Positions 34,576-43,893 are shown, counted from the stretch's first letter. The stretch is DNA of 62,707 nucleotides from Streptomyces lateritius (GCF_014649715.1 NZ_BMTO01000013.1:184873-247579); one strand, 5' to 3'. Notes: a model not told the origin generated them from the letters alone. Numbers and translations are program-made.

Positions 34576-35742
34576 CTACCTCACCTCCAGCCGGAGGATC
34601 TTGTCGTCGCCCGCCCCCGGGGTGCCCCGGGTGTCCGTCTCGCTCGTGGTCAGCCAGAGCCGGCCGTCACCCGCCGCCAGCACCGTGCGCAGGCGGCCGT
34701 GCTCCTCCACCAGGAACGCCTCGGGGTCCCCGGAACGTTCCGCGCCCGACAGCGGAACGCGCCAGAGCCGCTCGCCCCGGAGTCCGGCCATCCAGATGGC
34801 GCCCCCGGCGTAGGCGATACCGCTCGGCGAGGCCTCCGACGTCCTCCACTGGGCCACCGGGTCCACGAAGTCGGAGACTCCGGCCCGCCCCTCCGCCTTC
34901 GGCCAGCCGTAGTTCGCGCCGGGCCGGATCAGATTCAGCTCGTCCCAGGTGTTCTGGCCGAACTCGGCGGCCCACAACCGTCCGTCCCCGTCCCAGGCGA
35001 GTCCCTGCACATTGCGGTGGCCGTACGAATAGACCACCGAGCCCGGGAAGGGATTGCCCGGCGCCGGCTTCCCCTCCGGTGTCATCCGCAGGATCTTCCC
35101 GCCCAGCGACTCCACGCTCTGCGCGAGGCCCGTCTCGCCCCGCTCGCCCGTGCCCGCGTACAGCATCCCGTCCGGGCCGAAAGCGATCCGCCCGCCGTTG
35201 TGGACGACCCCCTTCGGGATTCCGGAGAGGATCACCTGGGGCGGACCGAGCCGGTCCCCGCCCCCGTTTCCGTACCGCATGCGGACGATGCGGTTGTCCG
35301 ACTCGGCGGTGAGGTATGCGTACACCCAGCCGTCCCGCCAGGCGAGGCCCATGAGGCCGCCCTCACCCCGGGGCACCACCCCCGGCACCTCTCCGACTCG
35401 CGTCTTCCCGCCCGTCCTCGCGTCGACCCGGGTGATCGTCCGCTCGTCGCGCGAGGAGACCAGCAGATCCCCGCCGGGCAGCGCGGCCAGGCCCCAGGGC
35501 GACTCCAGATCCTCGGTGAGCGTGCCGGCGACCCGTACCGCAGGCGCCGCGGACGAGGCGGGGGGCGACGCCGCGGACGAGGCCGGGGACGAGGCGGTGG
35601 GGGAGGGCGTCCCGACCGGGGGCCCGGTCTCACCCCCCGAGGAACACCCGGCCACCAGCGCCAGCCCGGCGGCTCCCCACAGGACCCTCACAGCACGATG
35701 TCGGACCACGGCTCCGACCCCCTTCCCGATCTCCGGCGGCAT
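34576..35742 (-). CDS. PQQ-dependent sugar dehydrogenase-like lipoprotein
   Basis: This 388-residue lipoprotein has the GdhB-type six-bladed propeller of soluble aldose dehydrogenases, with PWGLAALPGGDLLVSSRDE at the first blade, HNGGRIAFGPDGMLYAGTGE, and YSYGHRNVQGLAWDGDGRLW with AAEFGQNTWDELNLI. The N-terminus is a lipoprotein signal with Cys33 in LALVAGCSS, followed by a Ser/Pro/Ala linker. Whether it binds PQQ is not decided by sequence. ATG at 35742 has GAGG eight bases upstream; a GTG is three codons earlier. Confidence 0.85.
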   Translation of the reverse strand: MPPEIGKGVGAVVRHRAVRVLWGAAGLALVAGCSSGGETGPPVGTPSPTASSPASSAASPPASSAAPAVRVAGTLTEDLESPWGLAALPGGDLLVSSRDERTITRVDARTGGKTRVGEVPGVVPRGEGGLMGLAWRDGWVYAYLTAESDNRIVRMRYGNGGGDRLGPPQVILSGIPKGVVHNGGRIAFGPDGMLYAGTGERGETGLAQSVESLGGKILRMTPEGKPAPGNPFPGSVVYSYGHRNVQGLAWDGDGRLWAAEFGQNTWDELNLIRPGANYGWPKAEGRAGVSDFVDPVAQWRTSEASPSGIAYAGGAIWMAGLRGERLWRVPLSGAERSGDPEAFLVEEHGRLRTVLAAGDGRLWLTTSETDTRGTPGAGDDKILRLEVR

Positions 35743-35789
35743 CCCTCTCACCTCTAGTACACCGCTCGACCCGACCAGGTTCCCGCCCC

Positions 35790-35847
35790 GAGCTCCGCGC
35801 CGCGCGGGTCAGTCCCACGAGCTCCGCGCCGCGCGGGTCAGTCCCAC
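35790..35847. repeat. Perfect 29-base tandem duplication at the reductase stop
   Basis: The unit beginning GAGCTCCGCGCCGCGCGGGT occurs twice in direct succession, at 35790-35818 and 35819-35847. The second copy contains the stop codon of the aldo/keto reductase gene (35838-35840), so the first copy lies outside the gene and has no coding effect. Confidence 0.9.
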
Positions 35848-36836
35848 GAGCCCCGCGGCGCCGGCAGCCTCGCGATCTCGGAGAGATCCGCCGGCGTCAG
35901 TACCAGCTCGGCCGCCCGCGCGTTCTCCACCGCCCAGCGCTCCCGCTTCGTCCCCGGAATCGGCACCACGTGCGGGCCGCACGCCAGCGCCCACGCCAGC
36001 GCCACCTGCGCCGGGGTCACCGTCTCGCCGTGCCGGGCCGCCACCCGCCGCAGCCCCGCCACCAGCGGCTGGTTCGCCGCCATCATCTCCGCCGTGAAGC
36101 GCGGGTGCCGGGCCCGCGGGTCGTCCGGCTCGAAGCCGCCGCCCGGGGTCAGCGTCCCGGTCAGGAAGCCGTTCCCCAGCGGCATCGCGGCCAGGAACCC
36201 CACGCCCCGCGCCTCGCACCACGGCAGCAGCCGCTCCAGGGCCTCCGGCGACCACACCGACAGCTCGGCCTCCACCGCGCTCACCGGGAAGACCTGCTGG
36301 ACGCGTTCCAGCAGGCGGATCGTTCCCTCGTACAGATCCGCCCCGCCCCGCCGCGCCGCCCTGGCCCCCACCGCGCACAGACCGAGCGCCCGCACCTTGC
36401 CCGCCGCGACCAGCTCGGCCATCGCGCCCCAGGTCTCCTCGACCGGCACCTCGGGGTCCGCCCGGTGCAGCTGGTAGAGGTCGATCACGTCCGTCTGCAG
36501 GCGCCGCAGCGAGGCGTCGCAGGCCCGCCGTACGTACCCCGGCCGGCCGTTGGCGACCACATGCTGGTCGCCCACCAGCAGACCGCACTTCGTCGACACG
36601 AAGACATCGGCCCTGCGCTCCTTGAGGACCCGCCCCAGCAGCAGTTCATTCGTGAACGGCCCGTACATGTCGGCGGTGTCGAGCAGGCTCACCCCGGCGT
36701 CCAGCGCCGCGTGCACCGCGCGCAGTGAGCGGTCGCCGCGCTGCTGCGAAGCGCTGTAGGCCCAGTTCATCGGCATACAGCCCAGACCGACCGCGCCCAC
36801 GTCGAGCGCCGCCGCCCCGATAGTCCTGCGCTCCAC
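35838..36836 (-). CDS. Aldo/keto reductase
   Basis: This 332-residue NADPH-dependent reductase has the AKR barrel. The tetrad can be read as Asp and Tyr in LLDTADMYG, Lys in VFVSTKCG and His in LYQLHRAD, and the cofactor site is at VVPIPGTKRERW near residue 290. Substrate is unknown. GTG at 36836 is preceded by GGGAGG about 11 bases upstream. It is divergent from the 2-hydroxyacid dehydrogenase with 75 bases between. A 29-base tandem duplication covers its stop. Confidence 0.88.
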   Translation of the reverse strand: MERRTIGAAALDVGAVGLGCMPMNWAYSASQQRGDRSLRAVHAALDAGVSLLDTADMYGPFTNELLLGRVLKERRADVFVSTKCGLLVGDQHVVANGRPGYVRRACDASLRRLQTDVIDLYQLHRADPEVPVEETWGAMAELVAAGKVRALGLCAVGARAARRGGADLYEGTIRLLERVQQVFPVSAVEAELSVWSPEALERLLPWCEARGVGFLAAMPLGNGFLTGTLTPGGGFEPDDPRARHPRFTAEMMAANQPLVAGLRRVAARHGETVTPAQVALAWALACGPHVVPIPGTKRERWAVENARAAELVLTPADLSEIARLPAPRGSWD

Positions 36837-36911
36837 CTGCCGGTACCCCTCCCTGTGCCGTCCCCCAAAGTAACCAATGCGGTACGGGATTCTTCGCATA
36901 GCCTCCCGGTC

Positions 36912-37874
36912 ATGACACTCGATGACACGACCGCTGACGTGTGGCTTCCGATTCCCGTGGACGAGATCGAAGGGCTCCCCGAGCCGGGCGCGTCGGGCCT
37001 GAACTACCGTTTCTGGGACGGCGGTCCCGACTTCCCCGCCGATCCGGCGCGGTGTGCCTTCTACGTGGTCCCGTACATGAAGGGCTCGGAGATCGCCGTC
37101 CGGCCGCTCGCGGAGATGACATCGGTGCGTGCCGTGCAGACGCTCTCGGCGGGGATCGACCATGTGACGCCCGGACTCGGCCTGTTGCGGCCCGGGGTGG
37201 AACTGTGCAACGCCAAGGGCGTCCACGAGGCGAGCACCGCCGAGCTCACCCTCGCTCTGATCCTCGCCTCCCTGCGCGGCATTCCCGGCTTCGTCCGCGG
37301 CCAGGACGCCGAGGAGTGGCGCGCCGGTTTCTATCCGGCGCTCGCCGACAAGTCCGTCCTGATCGTCGGGTACGGGTCGATCGGCGCCGCCATCGAGGAC
37401 CGGCTCGCGCCCTTCGAGTGCGCGCGGGTGGTGCGGGTCGCGCGCTCCGCACGCACCACGGAGCGCGGTCCGGTGCTGCCGCTGTCGGAACTGCCCGCCC
37501 TGCTGCCGCAGGCCGACGTGGTCGTCCTGTCCACTCCGCTCACCCCGGAGACCCACCACCTCGCCGACACGGCGTTTCTCGCCCGGATGAAGGACGGTGC
37601 CCTTCTGGTGAACGTGGCCCGGGGCCCCGTCGTGGACACCGCCGCGCTGCTCAAGGAGGTCGAGAACGGCCGGATCCGCGCCGCGCTCGACGTCACCGAT
37701 CCCGAACCGCTCCCGCCCGGCCACCCGTTGTGGCACGCTCCCGGTGTCCTGGTGAGCCCCCATGTCGGCGGTTCCACTTCGGCGTTCATGCCCCGTGCCA
37801 CACGGCTGATCGCGGCCCAGCTGACCCGGTTCGCGGCGGGGGAACGGCTGGCGAACGTGGTGCTCACCACCTGA
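36912..37874 (+). CDS. D-isomer-specific 2-hydroxyacid dehydrogenase
   Basis: This 320-residue NAD(P)-dependent enzyme interconverts a 2-keto acid and a D-2-hydroxy acid. The nucleotide-binding motif is VGYGSIGAAIE, and the catalytic Arg, Glu and His are in NVARGPVVD, DVTDPEPLP and SPHVGGSTSAF. It lacks the extra regulatory domain of SerA. The ATG at 36912 has no ribosome site, consistent with a short or absent leader. Substrate cannot be named. Confidence 0.88.
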   Translation: MTLDDTTADVWLPIPVDEIEGLPEPGASGLNYRFWDGGPDFPADPARCAFYVVPYMKGSEIAVRPLAEMTSVRAVQTLSAGIDHVTPGLGLLRPGVELCNAKGVHEASTAELTLALILASLRGIPGFVRGQDAEEWRAGFYPALADKSVLIVGYGSIGAAIEDRLAPFECARVVRVARSARTTERGPVLPLSELPALLPQADVVVLSTPLTPETHHLADTAFLARMKDGALLVNVARGPVVDTAALLKEVENGRIRAALDVTDPEPLPPGHPLWHAPGVLVSPHVGGSTSAFMPRATRLIAAQLTRFAAGERLANVVLTT

Positions 37875-38029
37875 GCTCGTCCCCTGCGGCGTGCGCCCCT
37901 CGACGCGCCCGCCGCGACCCCAGGGGGCCGTCACGGAGCGTACAGCAGCCCTGTCGCTCTGTGACGGTCCTGGTGTATCGTCCCGGAACGGGGGGCCGCG
38001 TCGCGTACCAAATGACGCCGGGGAGCGAA

Positions 38030-41000
38030 GTGACGGATCATCAGAGTCCGAGGGGGGCGACGGGTGAAGTACGGCCGATGGACCGACGATCCGACGCGGC
38101 GGCGCCGCCGTCGACGACCCTCGCGCGCGACGACGCCGCAGGGCCCGACGTGCCCCGCCGGCGCCGCGGGCACGGCGCCGCCCTCTCCGCCCAGGCCGAC
38201 CGGCGTGCCGCCGCTGCGGACGACGCCGCCGACGCGACGCACGCGCGCGGTGGTGACGACGCCCCGCACGTGCGGGGAGAGCGTCCCGGCTTGCCGGAGG
38301 GGCCCGGCCGCGACGGTGCGGACGAGACCCCGGAGGCCGCGATGAGTACCCGCGGGGCGCTCGCCGAGCGCGGTCCCGTCACCGGAGGCGCCACGGTCCC
38401 GGGCCCCCGTCCCCGTCCCGGGCGCCCCGGGCCCGCGGTCGCGCGCTCCGGGACCGCCCCCGTCCTCGCCCAGATCGTCCTCGGCGTGATCTGCGCGGGC
38501 TACGCCACGGGAGCCGCGCTCGGCTGGGGCTCGGAGCGACTGGCACTGGTGATGGGCGACTTCGGCCTCAGCGCCGCCGCCCTCGCCGCCTGTGTCTCCT
38601 GCTCCCTCTACGCCTGCGTCCGGGAGAGCCGCTTCCGACCCGCCTGGCTGCTCTTCGCCTTCTCCTCCGTCATGGCCGCCGCCGGGAACGCCGTCTGGGG
38701 GTGGTACGAGGTCGTGCTCCGACGGGACGTGCCCAGCCCGTCCGTCGCCGACCTCTTCTTCCTGCTCTTCGCGCCGCCCGCGATCGTCGGCCTGCTGGTG
38801 CTCGCCAAGAAGCCCGTCACCCGGGCCGGCTGGGTCTGTCTCGGGCTCGACGCCTGGCTCATCGGCGGCTCGCTGCTCACCCTCTCGTGGAGCCTCGCCC
38901 TCGCCCACACCGCGCACTTCGATGGCGAGAGCGTCGCCCGGGCCGCGCTCTCGCTGGCCTACCCGCTGCTCGACATCGTCCTCGTCAGCATGGTCCTCGC
39001 CCTGCACTTCCGCCGATCCCACGTGAACCGCTCGGCCATCAACACCGCCATCGCCGCCCTCGCCATCACCGTCCTGTGCGACGCCCTGTTCACCTCCCCG
39101 CTGCTGCGCGAGAACTACAGCTCGGGCCAGCTGCTCGACGCGGGGTGGTTCGCGGGCTCGCTGCTCCTCGCGTACGCCCCCTGGGGCGCGCGCGGTGGCG
39201 GCGACGGAGCCGTTCCGCCGTGCGGTCAGCGCCTCCACAGTCGCCCCGTGGCCGGATCGCTGGCCGCGCTCACCCCGTATCTCGCCGCGGCGGTCTGCAC
39301 GCTCGGCATCCTGTACAACGTCGTCGAGGGACGCAGAGTGGACCGCGTGGTCGTCTTCACCGGCTGCACGGTCGTGCTCGCCCTCGTCCTGCGGCAGGGC
39401 ATCATGCTCCTCGACAACATCGCCCTCACCCACGAACTGGCCCAGAAAGAGAATCACTTCCGGTCCCTGGTGCAGGGCTCCAGCGACGTCATCATGATCG
39501 CCGCACCCAGCGGCATACTCCGCTACGTGAGCCCCGCCGCCGCGGGGGTCTACGGGCGGGACGCCGAGGAGCTGATCGGCTCCGAACTGGCCTCCCTCAT
39601 CCATCCCGAGGATCTCGGCGGCGTGGTCCACGAAGTGCGCCGGTTCCTGGCCGCCTCCCCCGCGGAGGAGCCCACGACCCGGATCGAATGCCGCTTCCGC
39701 TCCGGACGCGGAGACTGGCTCAACGTCGAGTCCACCGTCAACCGGCACCAGGGCGGGCTCATCTTCAACAGCCGGGACGTCACCGAACGCGTGCGCCTCC
39801 AGGCGCAGTTGCAGCACAACGCGGAGCACGACCCGCTCACCGACCTGCCCAACCGGGCGCTGTTCACCCAGCGCGTCCGCCAGGCACTCGCCGGCCGCCG
39901 TTCCACCGACCCCGGCACCGCTGTGCTCTTCATCGACCTCGACGGCTTCAAGGGCGTCAACGACCGGCTCGGCCACCAGGCCGGCGACGAGCTGCTCGTC
40001 CAGGCCGCCCGCCGCCTCCAGGACTCCGTTCGGGCCGGGGACACCGCGGCCCGCCTCGGCGGGGACGAGTTCGCCGCCCTCATCCTCGGCGACGGCGGGC
40101 GGGACCGGTCGGACCGCGAGTGCCAGGTCCACGAGATCGCCGACCGGCTCCGGCTCACCCTCTCCCAGCCGTACCACCTCGAGGGCGGGAACGACGTGCG
40201 GGTCGCCGCCTCCATCGGCGTCGCCTTCGCCGAGCCCGGCATCAGCGCCGGCGACCTGCTGCGCAACGCCGACCTGGCCATGTACCGGGCCAAGGCCGCA
40301 GGCAAGGACCGCGTCGAGATGTACGCCCCGCAGATGCAGACGGAGATCGTCCGCAGGACGGAACTGGCCACCCGGCTGCGCACCGCGCTGCACGGCGGAG
40401 AGTTCGCCCTGCTCCACCAGCCCGTGGTCGACCTCACCACCGGCCGGATCGCCGCCGTCGCCGCCCAGGCCCGCTGGCGCTCCACCCAGGGCATCCTCTT
40501 CACCCCGGCGGAGTTCCTGCGCGTCGCCGAGGACGGCGAGCGCACCGCCGAGCTCGGCCGGTGGCTCCTGGAGCAGGCCGTGGAGCAGGCCGCCGAACGG
40601 GCCGGAATCGGCCACCGCACACCGGTCTCCATCCGGCTCTCCGCCCGCCGGCTGCTCGACCGCTCCCTGCCGCTCGGCTCCGTGGAGGCCCTGCTGACCC
40701 GGCACGCCCTGCCCTCCGGGTCCCTGATGATCGAGCTCGCCGACAGTGACCCCAGAATCTCCTTCGACGAACTCGAACAGCGTCTGGTGGCCCTGCGCCG
40801 GCTCGGCGTACGGATCGCCCTCGACGGCTTCGGCAGCGGCTACGCGGCGATCAACGCGCTGCGCCGGCTCCCCGTGGACGTCCTGAAACTGGACAGAGAG
40901 CTGGTCGAGGGCGTGGTGGAGTCCGCCCGGCTGCGCAAGATCACCAGCGGACTCCTGCGGATCGCCGCCGACCTCGGGCTGCAGTCCGTCGCCGACGGCG

Positions 41001-41218
41001 TGGACGTCCCGGAGCAGGTGCTCGCCCTGCGGGCCATGGGCTGCACGCACGGGCAGGGCCTGGCCTTCTCCGGCCCGCTCGACGAGTACCGGCTGCGCCG
41101 CGCGCTCGTACGGGGCGAGTACCCGCTCCCCGGCGCGGTTCCGGTTCCGGTCGGGAACCGCCCCTCGGCCCCTCCCCCGATCCGCTCAAATAATGAGACG
41201 CCTGTCCCACCCACTTGA
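38030..41218 (+). CDS. Membrane PAS-GGDEF protein with degenerate EAL domain
   Basis: The 1062-residue protein has a disordered Arg/Asp-rich N-terminus, about ten membrane segments (residues 137-467), a PAS domain (about 473-595, ENHFRSLVQGSSDVIMI) and a GGDEF domain with ARLGGDEF near 674 preceded by the inhibitory site RAGD. In the C-terminal EAL-like domain the EAL triad is replaced (AVAAQARW near 812), DDFG reads DGFGSGY and EGVE reads DGVD, so phosphodiesterase activity is unlikely. It probably makes or senses c-di-GMP. GTG at 38030 has GGGGAG five bases upstream. Next to ilvB, as in other streptomycetes. Confidence 0.85.
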   Translation: MTDHQSPRGATGEVRPMDRRSDAAAPPSTTLARDDAAGPDVPRRRRGHGAALSAQADRRAAAADDAADATHARGGDDAPHVRGERPGLPEGPGRDGADETPEAAMSTRGALAERGPVTGGATVPGPRPRPGRPGPAVARSGTAPVLAQIVLGVICAGYATGAALGWGSERLALVMGDFGLSAAALAACVSCSLYACVRESRFRPAWLLFAFSSVMAAAGNAVWGWYEVVLRRDVPSPSVADLFFLLFAPPAIVGLLVLAKKPVTRAGWVCLGLDAWLIGGSLLTLSWSLALAHTAHFDGESVARAALSLAYPLLDIVLVSMVLALHFRRSHVNRSAINTAIAALAITVLCDALFTSPLLRENYSSGQLLDAGWFAGSLLLAYAPWGARGGGDGAVPPCGQRLHSRPVAGSLAALTPYLAAAVCTLGILYNVVEGRRVDRVVVFTGCTVVLALVLRQGIMLLDNIALTHELAQKENHFRSLVQGSSDVIMIAAPSGILRYVSPAAAGVYGRDAEELIGSELASLIHPEDLGGVVHEVRRFLAASPAEEPTTRIECRFRSGRGDWLNVESTVNRHQGGLIFNSRDVTERVRLQAQLQHNAEHDPLTDLPNRALFTQRVRQALAGRRSTDPGTAVLFIDLDGFKGVNDRLGHQAGDELLVQAARRLQDSVRAGDTAARLGGDEFAALILGDGGRDRSDRECQVHEIADRLRLTLSQPYHLEGGNDVRVAASIGVAFAEPGISAGDLLRNADLAMYRAKAAGKDRVEMYAPQMQTEIVRRTELATRLRTALHGGEFALLHQPVVDLTTGRIAAVAAQARWRSTQGILFTPAEFLRVAEDGERTAELGRWLLEQAVEQAAERAGIGHRTPVSIRLSARRLLDRSLPLGSVEALLTRHALPSGSLMIELADSDPRISFDELEQRLVALRRLGVRIALDGFGSGYAAINALRRLPVDVLKLDRELVEGVVESARLRKITSGLLRIAADLGLQSVADGVDVPEQVLALRAMGCTHGQGLAFSGPLDEYRLRRALVRGEYPLPGAVPVPVGNRPSAPPPIRSNNETPVPPT

Positions 41219-41251
41219 CACTGACAGTGCGTCGGGGGGAGGGTCAGTGCC

Positions 41252-41293
41252 ATGCGCACCCGAATTCTCGTACTTGGAAAGCGCGTCGGCTGA
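41252..41293 (+). CDS. ilvB leader peptide MRTRILVLGKRVG
   Basis: This 13-residue peptide contains the consecutive residues Ile-Leu-Val-Leu, exactly the end products of the downstream pathway. A GGAGGG site sits eight bases before its ATG. The stop is at 41291-41293. The mutually exclusive RNA stems that follow make it the sensing element of a branched-chain amino acid attenuator. Confidence 0.85.
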   Translation: MRTRILVLGKRVG

Positions 41294-41370
41294 AGCGGGG
41301 CCACGAACGGCCCGGCTTGAACGCTACCGACGCGCTCCCCTCGCTTGCCTCCCGGCACGAGGGGTTTTTT
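41281..41370 (+). promoter_or_regulatory. Transcription attenuator of ilvB
   Basis: Segment GCGCGTCGG (41281-41289, overlapping the leader peptide end) can pair with CCGACGCGC (41327-41335). AGCGGGG (41294-41300) can pair with CCCC(T)CGCT (41337-41345), which would block the terminator stem CCCCTCG/CGAGGGG. A ribosome stalled at the Ile-Leu-Val-Leu codons would leave AGCGGGG free; one reaching the stop would cover it. The pairing scheme is mine, from the sequence. Confidence 0.65.
41337..41370 (+). terminator. Intrinsic terminator of the ilvB leader
   Basis: A seven-base-pair stem, CCCCTCG (41337-41343) with CGAGGGG (41358-41364), has a 14-base loop and is followed by six T (41365-41370). 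It is one of the few U-tract terminators in this GC-rich window. Confidence 0.85.
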
Positions 41371-41439
41371 GTTGCACCGGCTCCCGCCAAACCCTCGCAA
41401 AACCTCGCAAAAACCCTCTGCTTCGAGAAGAGAATGCTG

Positions 41440-43290
41440 ATGACCGAGCAGGCCACCGGGCACCATCCGCAGCCGCGGGCCCGTAGCGGCGGACAGTCCG
41501 CCACCACCGTCGAGCACGTCACGGGTGCGCAGTCCCTCATCCGTTCTCTCGAGGAAGTGGGGGCCGACACCGTCTTCGGTATTCCGGGCGGCGCCATCCT
41601 CCCCGCGTACGACCCGATGATGGACTCCAAGAAGGTCCGCCACATCCTGGTCCGCCACGAGCAGGGCGCGGGCCACGCCGCCACCGGCTACGCGCAGGCC
41701 ACCGGCAGGGTCGGCGTCTGCATGGCGACCTCCGGACCCGGCGCCACCAACCTGGTCACCCCGATCGCCGACGCGCACATGGACTCCGTCCCGCTCGTCG
41801 CGATCACCGGCCAGGTCGCCTCGAAGGCCATCGGCACGGACGCCTTCCAGGAGGCGGACATCTGCGGCATCACGATGCCGATCACCAAGCACAACTTCCT
41901 GGTCACCAAGGCCGAGGACATCCCGAGGACGATCGCCGAGGCGTTCCACATCGCCTCCACCGGCCGCCCCGGCCCGGTCCTGGTCGACATCGCCAAGGAC
42001 GCCCTCCAGGCGAAGACCGTCTTCAGCTGGCCGCCGCAGACCGACCTGCCCGGCTACCGCCCGGTGACCAAGCCGCACGCCAAGCAGATCCGCGAGGCCG
42101 CGAAGCTCATCACCGCCGCCAAGCGCCCCGTCCTGTACGTCGGCGGCGGCGTCCTGAAGGCCGGCGCCACCGCCGAGCTGAAGGTCCTCGCCGAGCTCAC
42201 CGGCGCCCCCGTCACCACCACCCTGATGGCGCTGGGCGCGTTCCCCGACAGCCACCCGCTGCACGTGGGAATGCCGGGCATGCACGGTGCGGTCACCGCC
42301 GTCACCGCGCTGCAGAAGGCCGACCTGATCGTCGCCCTCGGAGCCCGCTTCGACGACCGCGTCACCGGCAAGCTGGACAGCTTCGCGCCGTTCGCCAAGA
42401 TCGTCCACGCGGACATCGACCCGGCCGAGATCGGCAAGAACCGCGCCGCCGACGTCCCGATCGTCGGTGACGCCCGCGAGGTCATCGCCGACCTGGTCCA
42501 GGCCGTCCAGGCCGAGCACAGCGAGGGGAACAAGGGCGACTACACCGCCTGGTGGAGCGACCTCAACCGCTGGCGCGAGACCTACCCGCTCGGCTACGAC
42601 CAGCCCGAGGACGGCAGCCTCTCCCCGCAGCAGGTCATCCAGCGCATCGGCCAGCTCGCCCCCGCCGACACCATCTACGCGGCCGGCGTCGGCCAGCACC
42701 AGATGTGGGCCGCCCACTTCATCGACTACGAGAAGCCGGCCACCTGGCTGAACTCCGGCGGCGCCGGAACGATGGGGTACGCGGTCCCGGCCGCCATGGG
42801 CGCCAAGGCCGGCATGCCGGACCGCCCCGTCTGGGCGATCGACGGCGACGGCTGCTTCCAGATGACCAACCAGGAGCTGGTCACCTGCGCGCTCAACAAC
42901 ATCCCGATCAAGGTCGCCATCATCAACAACGGCGCCCTCGGAATGGTCCGCCAGTGGCAGACCCTCTTCTACAACCAGCGTTACTCCAACACCGTGCTGC
43001 ACTCCGGCCCGGAGGCCACCGGCCTGGAGCCCTCCAAGGGCACCCGCATCCCGGACTTCGTCAAGCTGTCCGAGGCCATGGGCTGTGTCGCCCTGCGCTG
43101 CGAGGACCCGGCCGACCTGGACAGGGTCATCGCCGAGGCCAACGCCATCAACGACCGCCCGGTCGTCGTCGACTTCATCGTCCACGAGGACGCCCAGGTC
43201 TGGCCGATGGTCGCCGCCGGCACCTCCAACGACGAGGTCATGGCCGCCCGGGGCGTGCGCCCCGACTTCGGCGACAACGAAGACGACTGA
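41440..43290 (+). CDS. ilvB: Acetolactate synthase large subunit
   Basis: This 616-residue ThDP enzyme condenses two pyruvates, or pyruvate and 2-ketobutyrate, in the first common step of Val, Leu and Ile synthesis. It shows GADTVFGIPGGAILPAYD, the catalytic Glu in VRHEQGAGHAATGYA, and the ThDP motif from GDGCFQMTNQELVT to NN. ATG at 41440 is preferred, with GAGAAG nine bases upstream; another ATG two codons earlier is too close to that site. It is the first gene after the attenuator, followed by ilvN after 32 bases. Confidence 0.96.
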   Translation: MTEQATGHHPQPRARSGGQSATTVEHVTGAQSLIRSLEEVGADTVFGIPGGAILPAYDPMMDSKKVRHILVRHEQGAGHAATGYAQATGRVGVCMATSGPGATNLVTPIADAHMDSVPLVAITGQVASKAIGTDAFQEADICGITMPITKHNFLVTKAEDIPRTIAEAFHIASTGRPGPVLVDIAKDALQAKTVFSWPPQTDLPGYRPVTKPHAKQIREAAKLITAAKRPVLYVGGGVLKAGATAELKVLAELTGAPVTTTLMALGAFPDSHPLHVGMPGMHGAVTAVTALQKADLIVALGARFDDRVTGKLDSFAPFAKIVHADIDPAEIGKNRAADVPIVGDAREVIADLVQAVQAEHSEGNKGDYTAWWSDLNRWRETYPLGYDQPEDGSLSPQQVIQRIGQLAPADTIYAAGVGQHQMWAAHFIDYEKPATWLNSGGAGTMGYAVPAAMGAKAGMPDRPVWAIDGDGCFQMTNQELVTCALNNIPIKVAIINNGALGMVRQWQTLFYNQRYSNTVLHSGPEATGLEPSKGTRIPDFVKLSEAMGCVALRCEDPADLDRVIAEANAINDRPVVVDFIVHEDAQVWPMVAAGTSNDEVMAARGVRPDFGDNEDD

Positions 43291-43322
43291 GACGAAGAGC
43301 CGTAGGAAGAGGAACGACGCAC

Positions 43323-43847
43323 ATGACTAGGCACACGCTCTCCGTCCTGGTGGAGAACACCCCCGGCATCCTCGCTCGGATCGCCGCGCTGTTCTCCCGC
43401 CGCGGCTTCAACATCGACTCGCTCGCCGTCGGTGTCACCGAGCACCCCGACATCTCCCGCATCACCATCGTGGTCAATGTCGAGGACCTGCCCCTGGAGC
43501 AGGTGACCAAGCAGCTCAACAAGCTGGTCAACGTCCTGAAGATCGTCGAACTCGAGCCCAGCGCCGCGATCCAGCGCGAGCTCGTCCTGGTGAAGGTCCG
43601 TGCCGACAACGAGACCCGCTCCCAGATCGTCGAGATCGTCCAGCTGTTCCGCGCCAAGACCGTGGACGTCTCCCCCGAGGCGGTCACCATCGAAGCCACC
43701 GGTTCGAGTGACAAGCTGGACGCGATGCTCAAGATGCTGGAGCAGTTCGGCATCAAGGAGCTCGTGCAGTCCGGCACGATCGCCATAGGGCGTGGTGCCC
43801 GGTCCATCACGGACCGGTCCCTGCGCTCCCTCGACCGCAGCGCCTGA
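43323..43847 (+). CDS. ilvN: Acetolactate synthase small (regulatory) subunit
   Basis: This 174-residue protein is the valine-feedback subunit of acetolactate synthase. It has an N-terminal ACT domain (HTLSVLVENTPGILARIAAL, with GFNIDSLAVG) and a second ACT-like half beginning RELVLVKVRADNETR. It lies 32 bases after ilvB and is clearly in the same unit. Confidence 0.96.
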   Translation: MTRHTLSVLVENTPGILARIAALFSRRGFNIDSLAVGVTEHPDISRITIVVNVEDLPLEQVTKQLNKLVNVLKIVELEPSAAIQRELVLVKVRADNETRSQIVEIVQLFRAKTVDVSPEAVTIEATGSSDKLDAMLKMLEQFGIKELVQSGTIAIGRGARSITDRSLRSLDRSA

Positions 43848-43872
43848 CCCCTCACGGACCGCCGGGCGGTCA

Positions 43873-43893
43873 ACCGCCGGTCCGTCCGGCGGT
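43873..43893 (+). terminator. Hairpin between ilvN and ilvC
   Basis: ACCGCCGG pairs with CCGGCGGT across a TCCGT loop, without a U-tract. It could be a weak terminator or RNA-processing site between the two genes. The ilvN-ilvC gap of 128 bases leaves room for a separate ilvC promoter, but none is convincing. Confidence 0.4.

Noticed and set aside
37931..41050. Reading frame of about 1000 codons opposite the second GGDEF gene
   Set aside because: Same antisense artefact; the plus strand holds a clear PAS-GGDEF protein.
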